64,000 nt of DNA, taken from the NCBI GenBank assembly GCA_026745465.1, contig JACYXH010000781.1, forward strand, positions 1,207,501 through 1,271,500, written 5' to 3'. This DNA is from Lota lota. Its lineage: Eukaryota; Chordata; Actinopteri; Gadiformes; Lotidae. A program made the position numbers and the translations under genes. Below, in pieces: positions 1 to 33,679 of this stretch. The notes under the pieces are model-generated. The model saw nothing but the letters and a program-made list of their open reading frames with translations. It did not search any database and was not told the DNA's origin. Position 1 is the stretch's first letter, and every line of letters starts with the position of its first letter.

Positions 1-1034
1 CACAGCTGGACAAAGTTTAGGAACGTTAATACAACTATTATGCCTGCACGGCATTGGCTAAAAGTAGAACATGTTCAATCCAGACACGCACATTACCAAA
101 ACTTAATCTCCTCTTTCTGTCTCCCTACACGCGATGGGAAAAAAACATGAGTGTTCTACACGTCAGCTGAGCTCCAGATCGCTGATAGTAGGCTAATCTC
201 ATCCAGATGTGCGTTTGGGCCGCTCGCAGGCTATCCGTCAACGAGCATGCACATAGTCAACCAACAACGGACCATATGAAATGCATTTTTTCAAATTGTT
301 TATCCGTACGAAAATCCGCGTACGCAAACATACCTTTCATGGTTGTTGATAAGTCAGTGCGCGCTGCAGAAGAGATCAGAGATTGTATCACTTCTTTTGA
401 AGCATCTCAAAATTCAAGGAAAGCGGCGAATAAATCAGATTCCCGCAGATCCTCCGCATTGGCTGTGCGTCTAAATGTGTGGAATAAAGTCAGGTCTTCA
501 TGTCAATGCTCTTCTGTTTTGTTTCAGAATCCCGACCTTGCGTTGTTTTGGTTTATTTCGGCCCCGTAGAGAGTTTATACCGGAGATCTCAAACTTGTGC
601 TGTTGACGCGCAGCGCAGCGGAGCGTTGTGCGTCGCCGTGCGCAGCCTCTGGGCGCAATCACAAACCGTCTGCTACGTCACGGAGCTCCGCGTCTCCACC
701 AACCAATCAGCGACTCCACCACGTGTTCCCTGGACCTCTTTACTCAAGTGTTCACCGCCTGGGAGGCGTGGTTATGGGGGGCGTGGCACTGGGACGTCGT
801 GCGGCGATGCAATACCACGGGAGATGAGATGAAATTACTTGCTTGAAGGCAATCGCAAAAAAAAAAAAAAGAAGTCTGGTTCCAATTAAAGATAATTTCA
901 AATGTTAGGCTGGAACTGCTGGAACGAGACATGCCTGCCTAACATAACGTATTTTAAAGGTCTTATTCTTCTCCGACGCTGAAATTGGTTTAATGTTTTA
1001 AGCAACTCACAAGAGCCATACTATCCACAAATGT
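1..1034. other. Gene-free 5' flank with a CpG-rich stretch
   Basis: No convincing coding exon was found. From about 560 to 790 the sequence becomes rich in CpG and holds CCAAT-type motifs (ACCAATCAGCG), a CACGTG E-box and a CRE-like TACGTCAC, so it could be a promoter or CpG island for a neighbour outside the window. Overlapping open frames in this stretch look like by-products of the GC-rich composition: they overlap one another in different frames and show no recognisable domain. Confidence 0.3.
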
Positions 1035-1039
1035 GTAAA

Positions 1040-1220
1040 AGTGACTGTGGATTACATTTTACCAAACACAAGCGAAAAATACGTATTTGTGGATCGTGTA
1101 ATATCCCTGTGGATATCATTTTACGAGACACAAGTTAACTATTTGTGGATCGTGAAATATCCGTGTGGATATCATCTTACGAAGCACAACTACCAAATAT
1201 TTGTGGATCTCGGTACACGA
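1040..1220. repeat. Tandem repeat, unit about 57 bp
   Basis: Two full units (about 1089-1146 and 1147-1203) and a degenerate first unit each begin with GTGGATCGTG-like sequence. They contain the near-palindrome ATATCC..GTGGATAT, followed by a TTTACGA..ACACAA segment. The array lies just upstream of the promoter-like part of the tyms pseudogene. No function can be read from it. Confidence 0.7.
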
Positions 1221-2689
1221 AACGAGGATCGTCTTCTGCGGGTTACGCATAATAACGTCCATAAACCATCCCGCCGTATTTCGCTCAGTGTTTTACGATC
1301 ACATTTCAGCGGGGGCGGTGCCACTAATGCCCCCTCCCTGGACCCGCCCCTACCAATATAGACATTGTTGGCAGGAAAAATACCAATCACAAGACGAGCA
1401 CCGAAGTAGAAGCACTTCCAAAGTTGTCTAAAATGTCAACGAAAATGCCTGTACTACACGCTGAAAATAAGCGGGAAGACACGGCAGTCCAGGAGAAGCA
1501 GGACAGCAATGCGGCGGACAACCAGGGGAGTTTCTTCATTGATGAACGGGGTTATCTGAACCAAGTAAGATACACCCTGCAGCGCGGGAACCGCAAGGGG
1601 GACCGGTACCGGGGTGTTGTCGGTGTTCGGCTCCCAGGCCAGATACAGTCTACGAGGTGAGACTTGTGTTAACACACATCATTCTCTGAAAGATTAAACA
1701 AGTGTCGGTGTCCACCATTGTTTTACGTGAAAGTGGCTGAGCAGAAGTTGCCGCCAGTCCACTTTAGGTTAATACACTAGTAGGACGATACCATTGTTTC
1801 CACTAAGATTACATTGATGCTTCTTTCGCTGTTTGAGTCAACCTGGCGATACAGGTATTGGGAAAGCAAAGAATCACGATACTCGCATGATACTCTTATG
1901 TCCCTCACCTCTAGTATCTGCCACCAGACTTAATTTGGATTCCTTTCAATATTGTTTGTTTTAATCATGTTTGTACCTAGATCTTTTTCGTAATTATGTT
2001 TAAAAAAAGATTGAGATACAAACATAATAAATGAATTAAAAAACTAATATTGGAATGAATCTAAAGAATGGTGGCAAATACTAGACGTGGGAAAAAAATA
2101 AATTGAGTATGGATGCATTCTCATCTGAGGGTGTGTTCTGATTTATAGAGGGACAGGATAGTCTAGTGGTCAGGGTCTACTCCCAGAATCCCACTGTCCA
2201 CTGTACTACCTGTAGGGAACCTAACCCCTGCCAACTCCTTAATGACATGTATCTGAATATACTCTAACTCACTTTGCATGAAAGGGTCCGCCAAATGACT
2301 GAAGTAAAATCGATTACTGTGTATTATGGGAAGCTGTATCACACCACTTCCTGTTCCTGTTGTCCTGCAGACCGGAAATTCATCCACACACTGGGTGACG
2401 CCCACATCTACACCAACCACATCGAACCGCTCCAAGTACAGGTAGGCTTACGTTCACAGAATACAAAACATAGGTGTAGGACACCTCCATGTCCAGGGCC
2501 TTGTGTCTAACCTGAGACTTGTTCCCCAGCTCCAGAGGGAGATCCGACCGTTCCCCAAGCTAAAGATCCTCCGGAAGGTGGTGACAATAGACGATTTCAG
2601 AGCCGAAGACTTCGAGATCTGCGACTACAATCCGCATCCCGCCATCAAGATGCAGATGGCCGTTTGAAATGCGCTGTTTTATCAAATGT

Positions 2690-2948
2690 TTAAGAGCCAG
2701 TGAACCCACTGTTTTAGATGGAATTCGAACACTATATATGAAGTGTCCGGGAAGCATAACCCTCACTCGTACGCGGACATTAACGTTAAATACATCGCTG
2801 CTCAGACGGAGCTTCACCATCCACACACACCGTGGGCCGTGGCGTTATACAAGAAGTATCCGAAAAGCTCAACTTTCTCGCAGACACTGCAGTCAACCGC
2901 TGCCCAGACAGAGTTCAACACAAACCGCGTCGCCGATGCCCCTTGGTC
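2690..2948 (+). other. Foreign block with protein-like reading frame inside the tyms-pseudogene 3' region
   Basis: Between the stop at 2667 and the AATAAA at 2985 the pseudogene carries about 260 bp that the intact tyms 3'UTR (10924-11018) lacks; homology resumes at GTGTTTTTGTTACGT. One frame is open from 2704 and reads like normal protein: it contains KHNPHSYAD, TELHHPHTPWAVALYKKYP and SSTFSQTLQ, with no low complexity. I do not recognise the family. It could be a captured exon or a piece of a processed transcript. It has no clear start or stop of its own. Confidence 0.45.
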
Positions 2949-3130
2949 GTGTTTTTGTTACGTATGGCAACTTCCTACTTTGTAAATAAAGAGTTTGCTG
3001 CATTTTGTTTCATTCCTTGTGGGAAGGCATTTTACAGTTAGTACATTGTATCATAAATTCGTAGCCATACTCGTTAGTCAGTCACATTTGACCCCGTCAC
3101 TAAGGTAGATGTCCAGAGGTGTTTCCATGG

Positions 3131-3232
3131 TTACTCGCGAGCCTTGGCTAAGCGGTTGGCCCAGACCTCTCTGCCAGGGAATTGATGCGTCTCCACCGAT
3201 GACTCTAGCATCTCACATGAGTACCCCGGGTC
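3131..3232 (-). CDS. Duplicate last exon of enosf1
   Basis: This 102-nt exon copy ends in TAA (3131-3133 on the other strand). It is preceded by a good acceptor (GGTTACAG) and encodes a 33-residue ENOSF1 C-terminus beginning DPGYSCEMLESSVETHQ. Compared with the copy at 11164-11265 it has Gly to Arg and Leu to Arg changes near the end but stays open. It came along with the tyms tail in the segmental duplication. It lies downstream of enosf1 on the same strand, so it could in principle serve as an alternative terminal exon if transcription reads through; otherwise it is a relic. The AATAAA that serves the real gene is mutated here (TTTCATT in place of TTTATT on the plus strand). Confidence 0.75.
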   Translation of the reverse strand, partial: DPGYSCEMLESSVETHQFPGREVWANRLAKARE

Positions 3233-3271
3233 CTGTAACCATGACAACAGGACAGTTGGTTCATCAGATTG

Positions 3272-5548
<2,277 letters not shown>

Positions 5549-5845
5549 GATTGAGTGGGATTCTGGTTGTTGGAACTGGAGGGAGGTCGGAGTAGAGAGG
5601 GACATGTCAAGGGTTGATCAGATCTTACTGTTCAAGTGTCTGAAAAATATGATCATGTTGTTGGGGGGAGCAACAATCAAATTTCTAGCTAATTCAGCTG
5701 CCATAACACTAATTTCCTTGAATATTTTGCAGTTTCACACATAAAACCACATGATAACTTCAGTTTACCTATAAATACAGCGTTAGCAGAAGAGGAAGTT
5801 GCTCGCCTCGCTCAGCTGAACACAAAGCAGATCAACCAAACGTAG

Positions 5846-6054
5846 GCATCCCGCCGTATTTCGCTCAGCCAATTATGTTTTTGGAGGAGGGCCCCATATG
5901 TGGCCAATCACATTTCAGTGGGGGGCAGTACGACCAATGTGACTTCCCCGGACCCGCCCTACTAACATAAATGTTCTACGCGGCAAAAAATTCAAAACAT
6001 GAGATGAGCACCGAAGTAGAAGTACTTCATAAGTTGTTTAAAATATCAACGAAA
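5846..6054 (+). promoter_or_regulatory. tyms promoter and 5'UTR region
   Basis: The homology to the duplicate at 1267-1444 starts here with CCCGCCGTATTTCGCTCAG. The region holds an inverted CCAAT box (GGCCAATCACATTTC) and a GC box (GGACCCGCCC), with no obvious TATA box. Promoter sequences of the two copies have diverged more than exon 1. In-frame ATGs at 5971 and 6004 lie upstream of the chosen start, but the 6004 one is not kept in the duplicate (ACGAGC). Confidence 0.5.
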
Positions 6055-10923
<4,869 letters not shown>

Positions 10924-11017
10924 AATGCGCCGTTTTATCTAATGTTAAGTGTTTTTGTTACGTGCTGCTGTACATTAGTTGTTGTTTTTTTTATCAGATT
11001 CTGCATCTTATTTTGTA

Positions 11018-11047
11018 AATAAAGAGTTTGTTGCATTTTGTTTTATT
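11018..11047. terminator. Back-to-back polyadenylation signals of tyms (+) and enosf1 (-)
   Basis: AATAAA for tyms is at 11018-11023 on the plus strand. TTTATT at 11042-11047 is AATAAA for enosf1 on the minus strand. With usual cleavage 10-30 nt downstream of each signal, the two mRNAs would just touch or overlap by a few tens of bases. Confidence 0.7.
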
Positions 11048-11163
11048 CCTTGTGGGAAGGCATTTTACAGTTGGTACATTGTATCATAAATTCGTAGCCA
11101 TACTCGTTAGTCAGTCACGTTTGACCCCGTCACTAAGGTGGGTGTCCAGAGGCGTTTCCATGG

Positions 11164-18552
<7,389 letters not shown>

Positions 18553-18744
18553 TTTGTTTTCCGTAAATGTCCAGCCAGTGCAGTGTCACAAACACCGCGG
18601 AAGTGCAGTCGTCAACCACTCATGGACCCGCCCACAAAAAGCTTTGATTGGTTGGCTGAACGGCGTTGACTTAAAAGAAAGCGCTCCTATTTTCAGATGT
18701 ACAGCATTTGAAAGACAAACACCAAATCACTTTCTATAGTCAGA
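18553..18744. promoter_or_regulatory. enosf1 promoter, squeezed against the yes1 3' end
   Basis: Only about 190 bp separate the enosf1 start codon from the yes1 polyadenylation signals (TTTATT at 18745 and 18751, AATAAA on the minus strand). On the minus strand this interval holds two CCAAT-type motifs (GCCAACCAATCAAAG) and a GC box (GGGCGGGTCC), a plausible compact TATA-less promoter. Confidence 0.5.
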
Positions 18745-20118
18745 TTTATTTTTATTGTACAAATATGTCAGTTGAATATTGAACTTTTCCCCCTCACATT
18801 TGCTACCAACCGTTGCTTGTTATAAAATGCAGACGTATCAATATGTAAAAAGCCCTTCTTTAAAAGCTTGTCGGTTTATAATAGGCCTATTGAGGAAAGT
18901 CTTTGAGGCGTGAATGGTTTTACCTGGCTTCATACAAAAACCATTTTCTGTTTTTAACCTTTTCAACAACAGGTTCTTTCGCCTCCGGGTTTATTTCCGT
19001 AGAAAGTCACTTCCCTACAGCAGGTGATTCAGGAGCGTTTAGCAGGTCCACCTGATAACGGCTCTCTTGGTGATGGCGGTCGAAATATCATGGATGTTCA
19101 TTGTGTTTTAATTTGGACATTGTGATCACACACACACCGGTCGTCCATTCACTCCTCCCCTGGCTAGTGTCACTTGTACGTCCAGGGGTTTGTGGAGGCA
19201 TGTGGAAATACTAGTTTCCTATGTAGTGTAGTTCAGAAAAAAATACACCATATAAGCAGTAACGTAAGGTGAACCCAAACACACGCTGCACTCACTGCTG
19301 TTCTCTCATGTCCCGTCACAAAGGTCCTAAAACAACGTAAATAATGTACCTGGAAATCAGACAAAATACTCATTTCATATTTCATGATCAAATCGTTTTG
19401 TTTCTGCGAATGGACCTCAAACAAGGAGTGAGTTTGTTCCTGTTTGCAGTGTTAATGATAATGACCGCGTCGCAGCACTAGAGTAAAACCGCTGTCCTCT
19501 CTGGTGAACTGGGAATTTGTCCGCAAGTTGTAGAAAAAGGATTCAGACCTTATAACAATGTTTTTTTTTTACATTTTATCCCAAGAGATAGAGGGAGCGA
19601 GAGCGAGAGATATATATAGGGGTGGTGTTATACAGCACCACCCTTTACTTACAAATGAAATCCATCAGCATTTTCTTCCACAACGTGTCCATTTCCACAG
19701 TATTGTGTGGGGAGAATGTGACCTACAACCTCTACACCACAAAGCCAAAATAAAAATAAAACAAAACAAAATAACAAAGATCCCCAGTACCAAAGAACGT
19801 GCAAAACAATGTGAAACCTTAAACAAACAAACCGTAAACGAAAAATATTTATGTGGATAAACTTGTAGTGGTTGCCGCAGTGATCAGTAGCCCCTCCCCT
19901 TGAGTTTAACTTCCTGTTCTGGGTGGCAAAAGAATACGGGACCTTTGGTGGTAATGAGGCTGGGGCCAAGGGATACGGGACGTGTTGACATCCGGCAGAG
20001 GGATACAGGACTGCAATTGGTGGTGAGGGTGGGTGGGGGATACTGTAAGACTTAAGGTCGTCATCAGGCCTCAGGCGGAGGGAAAAAGCACTATATGTTG
20101 TCCCCAGGAGGAAGGATA
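18745..20118 (-). other. yes1 3'UTR
   Basis: From the yes1 stop at 20119 to the AATAAA pair at 18745-18756 there is about 1.37 kb without splice signals or coding sequence, consistent with a single long 3'UTR. Confidence 0.55.
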
Positions 20119-27289
<7,171 letters not shown>

Positions 27290-28294
27290 AGTCCTGGTCT
27301 GGTCCTGGTCTGGTCTGGTCTAGTCTAGTCCTGGTCTGGATCAGCACTGGGTCCTGCAAGAGAACTAGCATGGAAGACAAACATAGGTAATACGTAACAA
27401 AAACATGAATACGTAAAAAATTTAAGAAACGCTAATACGTAGACATTAATACACAAAGAAACATTACGATTTATGTTAATACGTTGCTATTGTTAATATG
27501 TAGCTATCGTTAATGGTAAATAGACATTAATATGAATTTATCATTAACATTTATCCATCATTAATATGTTATACGTAGTTAACGTTAATATGTAGTCATT
27601 GATATATTGATAATATTATACATTACAACATTAAACACCACAAATATGTAGACTATAATATGTGGATATTGTTAATACTTAAACAATATTAAGAGGTAAA
27701 CATCATTAATATGCAGCCATCATCACTGTTAATATGTATTTAGCGGTAATATGTCACAGTTAATATGTAGCCATTGACTATCGCTAACATACATCTATAA
27801 TACGTTAACAATATCAGGAGGTAAACATCATCAATATGTACTATCACTCATGGATATTGTTAATAACCATAGACATTGCCATAGACAAGCATTATCATGG
27901 TTCATACATATGGTCTTCAAGGGCTTGGACTGGCGTGCGTGTGTGCGTGCGTGCGTGTGTGCGTGCGTGCGTTTGTGTGTGCCCTGACCCAATATTGTCC
28001 CGATGCTCAGTGTGTGCTGGTGTGACACAGATTATCATCATTGTGGATCTGGGCCATCGGGACTAAGCCCTGAACCCTGCAGGGCTGTAGAGGTTCAGCA
28101 TTCACTTCATATCCAACTAGAGATACAGCCAAACTGTCCTCTCCTTTGGTCCTATGGTTGGTTGCACTGGATTCCTACATGCCTCTACAACTTACAGACC
28201 ATGTTCATACACACGCAGACACAACACATAGACAATGCACATACACATGCATTTACACACAAGACACATTAAACAGATACACAGCACATATACA

Positions 28295-28620
28295 CACCTA
28301 ACCCCTACCTGCTCCTTAATGACCTGTTTCTGACTGTCTAACCCCTACCTGCTCCATAATGACCTGTCTCTGACTGTCTAACCCCTACCTGCTCCACAAT
28401 GACCGGTGTCTGTACTATCTAACCCCTACCTGCTCCATAATGACTGGTCTCTGTACTGTCTAACCCATACCTGCTCCTTAATGACCTGTCTCTGTACTGT
28501 CTAACCCATACCTGCTCCTTAATGACCTGTCCAACCCCTACCTGCTACTTAATGACATGTATCTAAAATGTAAGTTAGGATAGAGTGTCTGCTTGACTAA
28601 ATAGTACATGGTAGTGTCCG
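28295..28620. repeat. SINE with a 41-bp tandem expansion of its body
   Basis: Six units of CTAACCCCTACCTGCTCCTT plus AATGACCTGTCTCTGTACTGT, ending in a degraded L2-like tail (AGAGTGTCTGCTTGACTAAA). The unit is the body of the SINE family seen elsewhere in the window. Lies in yes1 intron 1. Confidence 0.85.
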
Positions 28621-28919
28621 TCTACCAGGGATGGGGTGAGGCAGTGGGGTGAATATGGCCGCCAGCAGCCTGCTGTTGGTTCCTGGGCCTTGATTGGCCG
28701 CAGGGAACAGGATGTGGTGATCTCATAATGGAACTAATCTTAGAACCACAGCTTTGAAGTGCAGAAGTTAGGAAGAGATTTTATTACCCGCTTCAATGGA
28801 GAGGGAGGTGGTGGCGGTGTGTGTGTGTGGGGCCACTGGGTTCTTATTCTGAAACTTGGGAAACGAGGACCAATAACAGAATCCTAAACCATGGTTAAGA
28901 TTGCTTGCAACCACACACA

Positions 28920-29020
<101 letters not shown>

Positions 29021-29099
29021 GCATGTGTTCCGATGGACCTTTCCCATGATGCATTTGAATTCCATAGAAACTTAACCACACATAACCATCTCTAACATA

Positions 29100-29610
29100 A
29101 CACCTAAAGTAAACCATCTCTAACCGTATACCTAAATGTTACCATTTAGGTATAACCTAACCTAACCTATTACATAAACATAACCATCTCTCAGCTAATA
29201 CCTAAACCCATCTTTAACCCAATACCTAAATGTTACCATCTCTAACCTAATACATAAACTTAACCATCTCTCAGCTAATACATAAACCCATCTTTAACCC
29301 AATACCTAAATGTTACCATCTCTAACCTAATACATAAACTTAACCATCTCTCAGCTAATACATAAACCCATCTTTAACCCAATACCTAAATGCTACCATC
29401 TCTAACCTAATCCATAAACTTAACCATCTCTCAGCTAATACATAAACCCATCTTTAACCCAATACCTAAATGCTACCATCTCTAACCTAATCCATAAACT
29501 TAACCATCTCTCAGCTAATACATAAACCCATCTTTAACCCAATACCTAAATGCTACCATCTCTAACCTAATACATAAACTTAACCATCTCTCAGCTAATA
29601 CTGAAACCTA
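29100..29610. repeat. 80-bp minisatellite in yes1 intron 1
   Basis: About six units built from CCATCTCTAACCTAATACAT, AAACTTAACCATCTCTCAGC and TAATACATAAACCCATCTTT, ending AACCCAATACCTAAATG. Neighbouring copies are nearly identical, so homogenisation or slippage is recent. Confidence 0.92.
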
Positions 29611-30107
29611 TCAATGCACCTACGTGCAGGTTCTGTGTCATGCTCCTTGCTCACCTATTAATTCAATCACAGACGTTAACACAAGCTCGGACTGTTCTGC
29701 CAGGCAGAAAATTTGCATAAAAAACTCCTTTAAGATCCCCAGGCAACCACCCCTTTATGGAGAGAAGACGATGATGTCATAGCAAGCAGCAGACATCAGT
29801 TCAGCAGTGTTGTATCCAAGTCTGGAAAAGTCTTGAGTACTTTTACTCAAGTACTTTACTCGAGGCTTCACATAGTAGTTTTTACTTTTCATATAATACT
29901 ATTATAAATTCCAACTAAGGGGAATCTATCCTTTTGTTCTGATATATTCCAAAGACGATATTTTAGGTTTTCATACCAAACAGCAGATCTGCACTTTAAA
30001 CCACCATGAATTCATTGACCCTTGACCTCCGACCTCAACACTTCTAGACCTCAGTGATACCTGTCATCCAGGGAGTATCCACGAAGTTCAACACAAAAAA
30101 AAAACGT

Positions 30108-30185
<78 letters not shown>

Positions 30186-31554
30186 TATCTGTAGTGTTGC
30201 TGCTATGATGCTAATTATAGTGGCGTGTGCTACTTTCTGAAGACCGCTGCCTCCAGGGCACTAAATTGACCTACAACTCGCCATCAACATGCTAACAACA
30301 CTCTAGCATGCTAATAACCAGCAACACTCACCAGCCACTACTGAGCTACTCTATCAACAATTAGAGAAGTGAGAGACAGAGAGAAACTATGTTGTGTTTT
30401 GCTTTGTGTTCAATACTTTTATTATTATCTTATTATGTTAATGTAGGGGTTTTATGCTATTATTGTGTTAATGTTGGAGTTTCTTGCTACGTTATTTCTG
30501 TGTTATTGTTATGTATTAAAATATTGTGTTATTGTTAGCATTGTATGCCATGTTATTGTGATGCTATTAGATTGTTATTGTGTTATTGTTAGGATTGTAT
30601 GCCATGTTATAGCTGTTATTGTTAAGATATTATGTTATTAACTTTAATGTGTTATTGTTAAGCTTGCATGCCATGTTATTTCCACGTTCTTGTGATGTTA
30701 TTCGATTTGGTTATTATTGTTACAATGGTATACCATGTTATTTCCATGCTATTTTGATGTAATTATATTGTATTTAGTAGGATGTCGTGTTGACAATACC
30801 CTGCTTGACAGCAGATCAACTGAGGTAACTGAAGGGCATACAGTTGACTCAGCCTTCTGGAAGTCAAGCCTACTAGTTACGCCCAAATGTCCCGTCTGGG
30901 ATTAATCAAGTACATCTTATTGTATCTTAAATGGCGAGGCCCAGTGAAATACAGTTAGCATATGTCTAATGCTGATGGCCGGGTTTCTAACGGTTCTTTA
31001 AAACCTGACGCGTGACTCAGGAATGGCAGCTTTTCATCTCGTAAACGTTCTACCGAGCCTCTAGGATGGCCTGTGGCTTTGAGGTCTCAATGAGTGAGTT
31101 AATAGTCTCCGTAACGACGGTCTGGTTCCTCTTACAGCCTCGGAGGAGCTTCGTCCTAGTAGGACATGTGTTTAATGAAACAATCCTTCTTCCGCTGCTC
31201 TTGATAGTGGTAATAAACCCATGATGGCGACAGAGAAACAGTCTTGGACACAAGACAGCTGTTGTCACGATCAAAGTCTGTCATGCAAAGTTGGTGATCA
31301 GGTTAATCCGGTCTGAGAATACAGTTGGCTGGGGATATCACTTCACAGCAAACAAAGAATACACCCAAAATGGAGTTCTCAGTCTCTGATCATACTGAAA
31401 ACAAGGATTTATAGGAATATAACATGCTAGTTAACACCCACAGATTCACAGAGAAAGGTGAAAATAAATACTAGACTACTGGTAAATATCCATGTGTTTA
31501 TTACATCACTATATGCAATGCGTTACAAGTTCTCACTTGGGTTACATTCCCAGC

Positions 31555-31998
31555 CCAGATGGAGGCTTCCGCCCTACAGATGACTATGTAGGCTATCACC
31601 CTACAGATGACTGTAGGCTGCTGCCCTACAGATGACTATGTAGGCTATCACCCTACAGATGACTGTAGGCTGCTGCCCTACAGATGACTATGTAGGCTAT
31701 CACCCTACAGATGACTGTAGGCTGCTGCCCTACAGATGACTATATAGTCTGCCGCCCTACAGATGACTGAAGGCTGCTGCCCTACAGATGACTATATAGT
31801 CTGCCACCCTACAGATGACTGTAGGCTGCTGCCCTACAGATGACTATATAGTCTGCCGCCCTACAGATGACTGAAGGCTGCTGCCCTACAGATTACTATA
31901 TAGTCTGCCGCCCTACAGATGACTGAAGGCTGCTGCCCTACAGATGACTATATAGTCTGCCGCCCTACAGATGACTATGTAGGCTGCCACCCTACAGA
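31555..31998. repeat. 26-bp minisatellite in yes1 intron 1
   Basis: About seventeen units of GCCCTACAGATGACTATGTA plus GGCTGCT, alternating between two variants (with and without TATGT/TATAT), so the higher-order period is about 50 bp. Confidence 0.93.
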
Positions 31999-32643
31999 TG
32001 TTCCTCTCCCATGGTGATGAATCAGGACACAACGCTACCTTATGGAAACCCATATCTGCATCGTTAACAGCCTTTACCGACACGTTGGATATAACATTAT
32101 AGGTCGTGGGAAGCACCGTGACATAGTCACGCAGGGATCCCATGATATCACACATGTCTACATCTGACTCGGGTGGTTTGGTCGACGGAAGCAGTCATAC
32201 GAGGTCAAAGATGCAAGCTGATGCGGTCCGTGTGAACATCCAGCAGATATTCATCACAAATATTTAATCAAATGTAACGCAATCTTCTTACCTTTGATTA
32301 TACCCTCGTCCTTGGCTCACATAAATCTGCGTGTTTTCCTGAACGAGTTATTCCAGACCGAACCAATTCTCCCTCCTCCTCATCACCACCTCTCCATCCA
32401 CCCTGACCACCACCTCCAGATTTTGACGATTCGGTGTCAGAAAATAAAGTTAAAACCAAGCATGGACATTCAATATTACCGGGAGGACTACGGGGCTATA
32501 ACGCATGCGTCCATCGCTCCACTCCCCTGGGGCGACCATCGGGGGTTATAGCATGGTAAATAGGACCAATCCGGACCAAAATATTCTGGGTATGAGTCCA
32601 ATTCTTTCTTGCAGACGATGAGACTTCCTAGTACTAAACTTAC

Positions 32644-32760
32644 ATCAACCTCCACGATCCAACATGGCGGCCGCTGCGCCTGGGATCTGCACAGCTGGAA
32701 CCATTCCGACACAGCTGTGGTGGGAGGGAGCAAAATAATGAGAATTGCATTATACCGCAG
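32644..32760 (-). other. Candidate non-coding first exon of yes1
   Basis: On the minus strand a GC-rich stretch with GCGGCCGCC ends in GGAGGTTGAT followed by a strong donor GTAAGTTT (32643 downward). The first coding exon of yes1 begins, after an acceptor CTTGCAG, with 64 nt of 5'UTR (27353-27290), so at least one upstream non-coding exon is required. This is the best candidate, about 5.3 kb away. It would contain a six-codon upstream open frame, MLDRGG then TGA (32665-32645), in a strong GCCGCCATG context. The 5' edge is a guess. Confidence 0.4.
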
Positions 32761-32945
32761 GAAAAGCCACCAATGGGAATCAGAAATGAAAGTTTAATAC
32801 GGTATATATAATCACAGTTTAGCAAAGCGTTCTTTGAGTGCATAGATTTACTTGTTGTGGGAAAATAAATAGAAAAATAAAATAAAAAATAAAGATCTGT
32901 TCTATATTGCCATCTAGTGGTTGTACCGTTCAGTGTATTAGAGAT

Positions 32946-32946
<1 letters not shown>

Positions 32947-32976
<30 letters not shown>

Positions 32977-33001
32977 CAAGGCGTAAGCATTTGTAGCCTG
33001 T

Positions 33002-33066
<65 letters not shown>
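32947..33066. repeat. (TTTA)n and (TA)n tracts
   Basis: A TTTA tetranucleotide run (32947-32977) is followed by about 64 bp of pure TA (33003-33066), between yes1 and adcyap1. A 57-bp near-identical direct repeat with GACAATAGGCCCATCCCTTC follows at about 33120-33225. Confidence 0.95.
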
Positions 33067-33069
<3 letters not shown>

Positions 33070-33607
33070 AAAAATTACAAGAGGATTTAATAGTTAAGGG
33101 TCATGACAAGACATTGAATGCTAGACAATAGGCCCATCCCTTCTTAAGATACCTACAAGGGAGAACAAGGCCTTGAATGCCAGACAATAGGCCCATCCCT
33201 TCTTAAGATACCTACAAGGGAGAGCAAGCAAAGCAAGAGATCATCAAAATTGTCGTTTGGAGAAGAAGCTACAAAATATTCCAAGTTTCTAAAGACAAAA
33301 AAAAAACCCAGCTGGACAGAGAATAAGAACTCAATTTTTGTGGGTTGTGGCAAGCGCTAGTTCCATATATCCATAGAGATATATTCAAAAAAGTGTGTTC
33401 TCAATTCAACATTTGAAAACACACATCAAAAGGTGGGTATTTTATTGTAAACTATGATTTAAAGTCAGTAAGAAATGTAGGACTATAGGCCACCTCTTTA
33501 CATCTCTGTAGCCTATTCTGTAAGCGACTTGTGTCTCACAAACACATACGCACACCCTCGCGAGCACACACAGAAACACATACATACACATACATACATG
33601 TAAGCAC

Positions 33608-33611
33608 GCAC

Positions 33612-33677
<66 letters not shown>
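33608..33677. repeat. (CA)n microsatellite
   Basis: A CA tract of about 70 bp preceded by imperfect CATACA/CACG repeats. Confidence 0.97.

Positions 33678-33679
<2 letters not shown>

Larger units (their letters stand above)
1267..3271 (+). pseudogene. Partial tandem copy of tyms (exons 1, 6 and 7 only)
   Basis: This is a truncated duplicate of the thymidylate synthase gene at 5846-11305. It keeps promoter-like sequence (from 1267), exon 1 (1445-1656), exon 6 (2371-2441), exon 7 (2530-2667), the stop and an AATAAA at 2985-2990. Exons 2-5 are missing: intron-1 sequence runs to about 1706, then continues as the sequence found at about 9960 in intron 5 of the intact gene. Exon 1 lacks 5 bp in the conserved GDRTGTG region, which gives a frameshift. 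Exon 6 lacks 1 bp near its start (ACCGGAAATTC against ACCGGAGAATTC). The catalytic Cys exon is absent, so no active enzyme can be made. Splice sites of the remaining exons are intact, so transcription is possible. Confidence 0.93.

Noticed and set aside
207-832. Overlapping open frames in the first kilobase
   Set aside because: CpG-rich DNA with few stops; no domain, no splice support, frames overlap one another.
31555-31998. Regular repeats that could be mistaken for a CRISPR array
   Set aside because: Units are head to tail without unique spacers, inside an intron of a vertebrate gene; a minisatellite.
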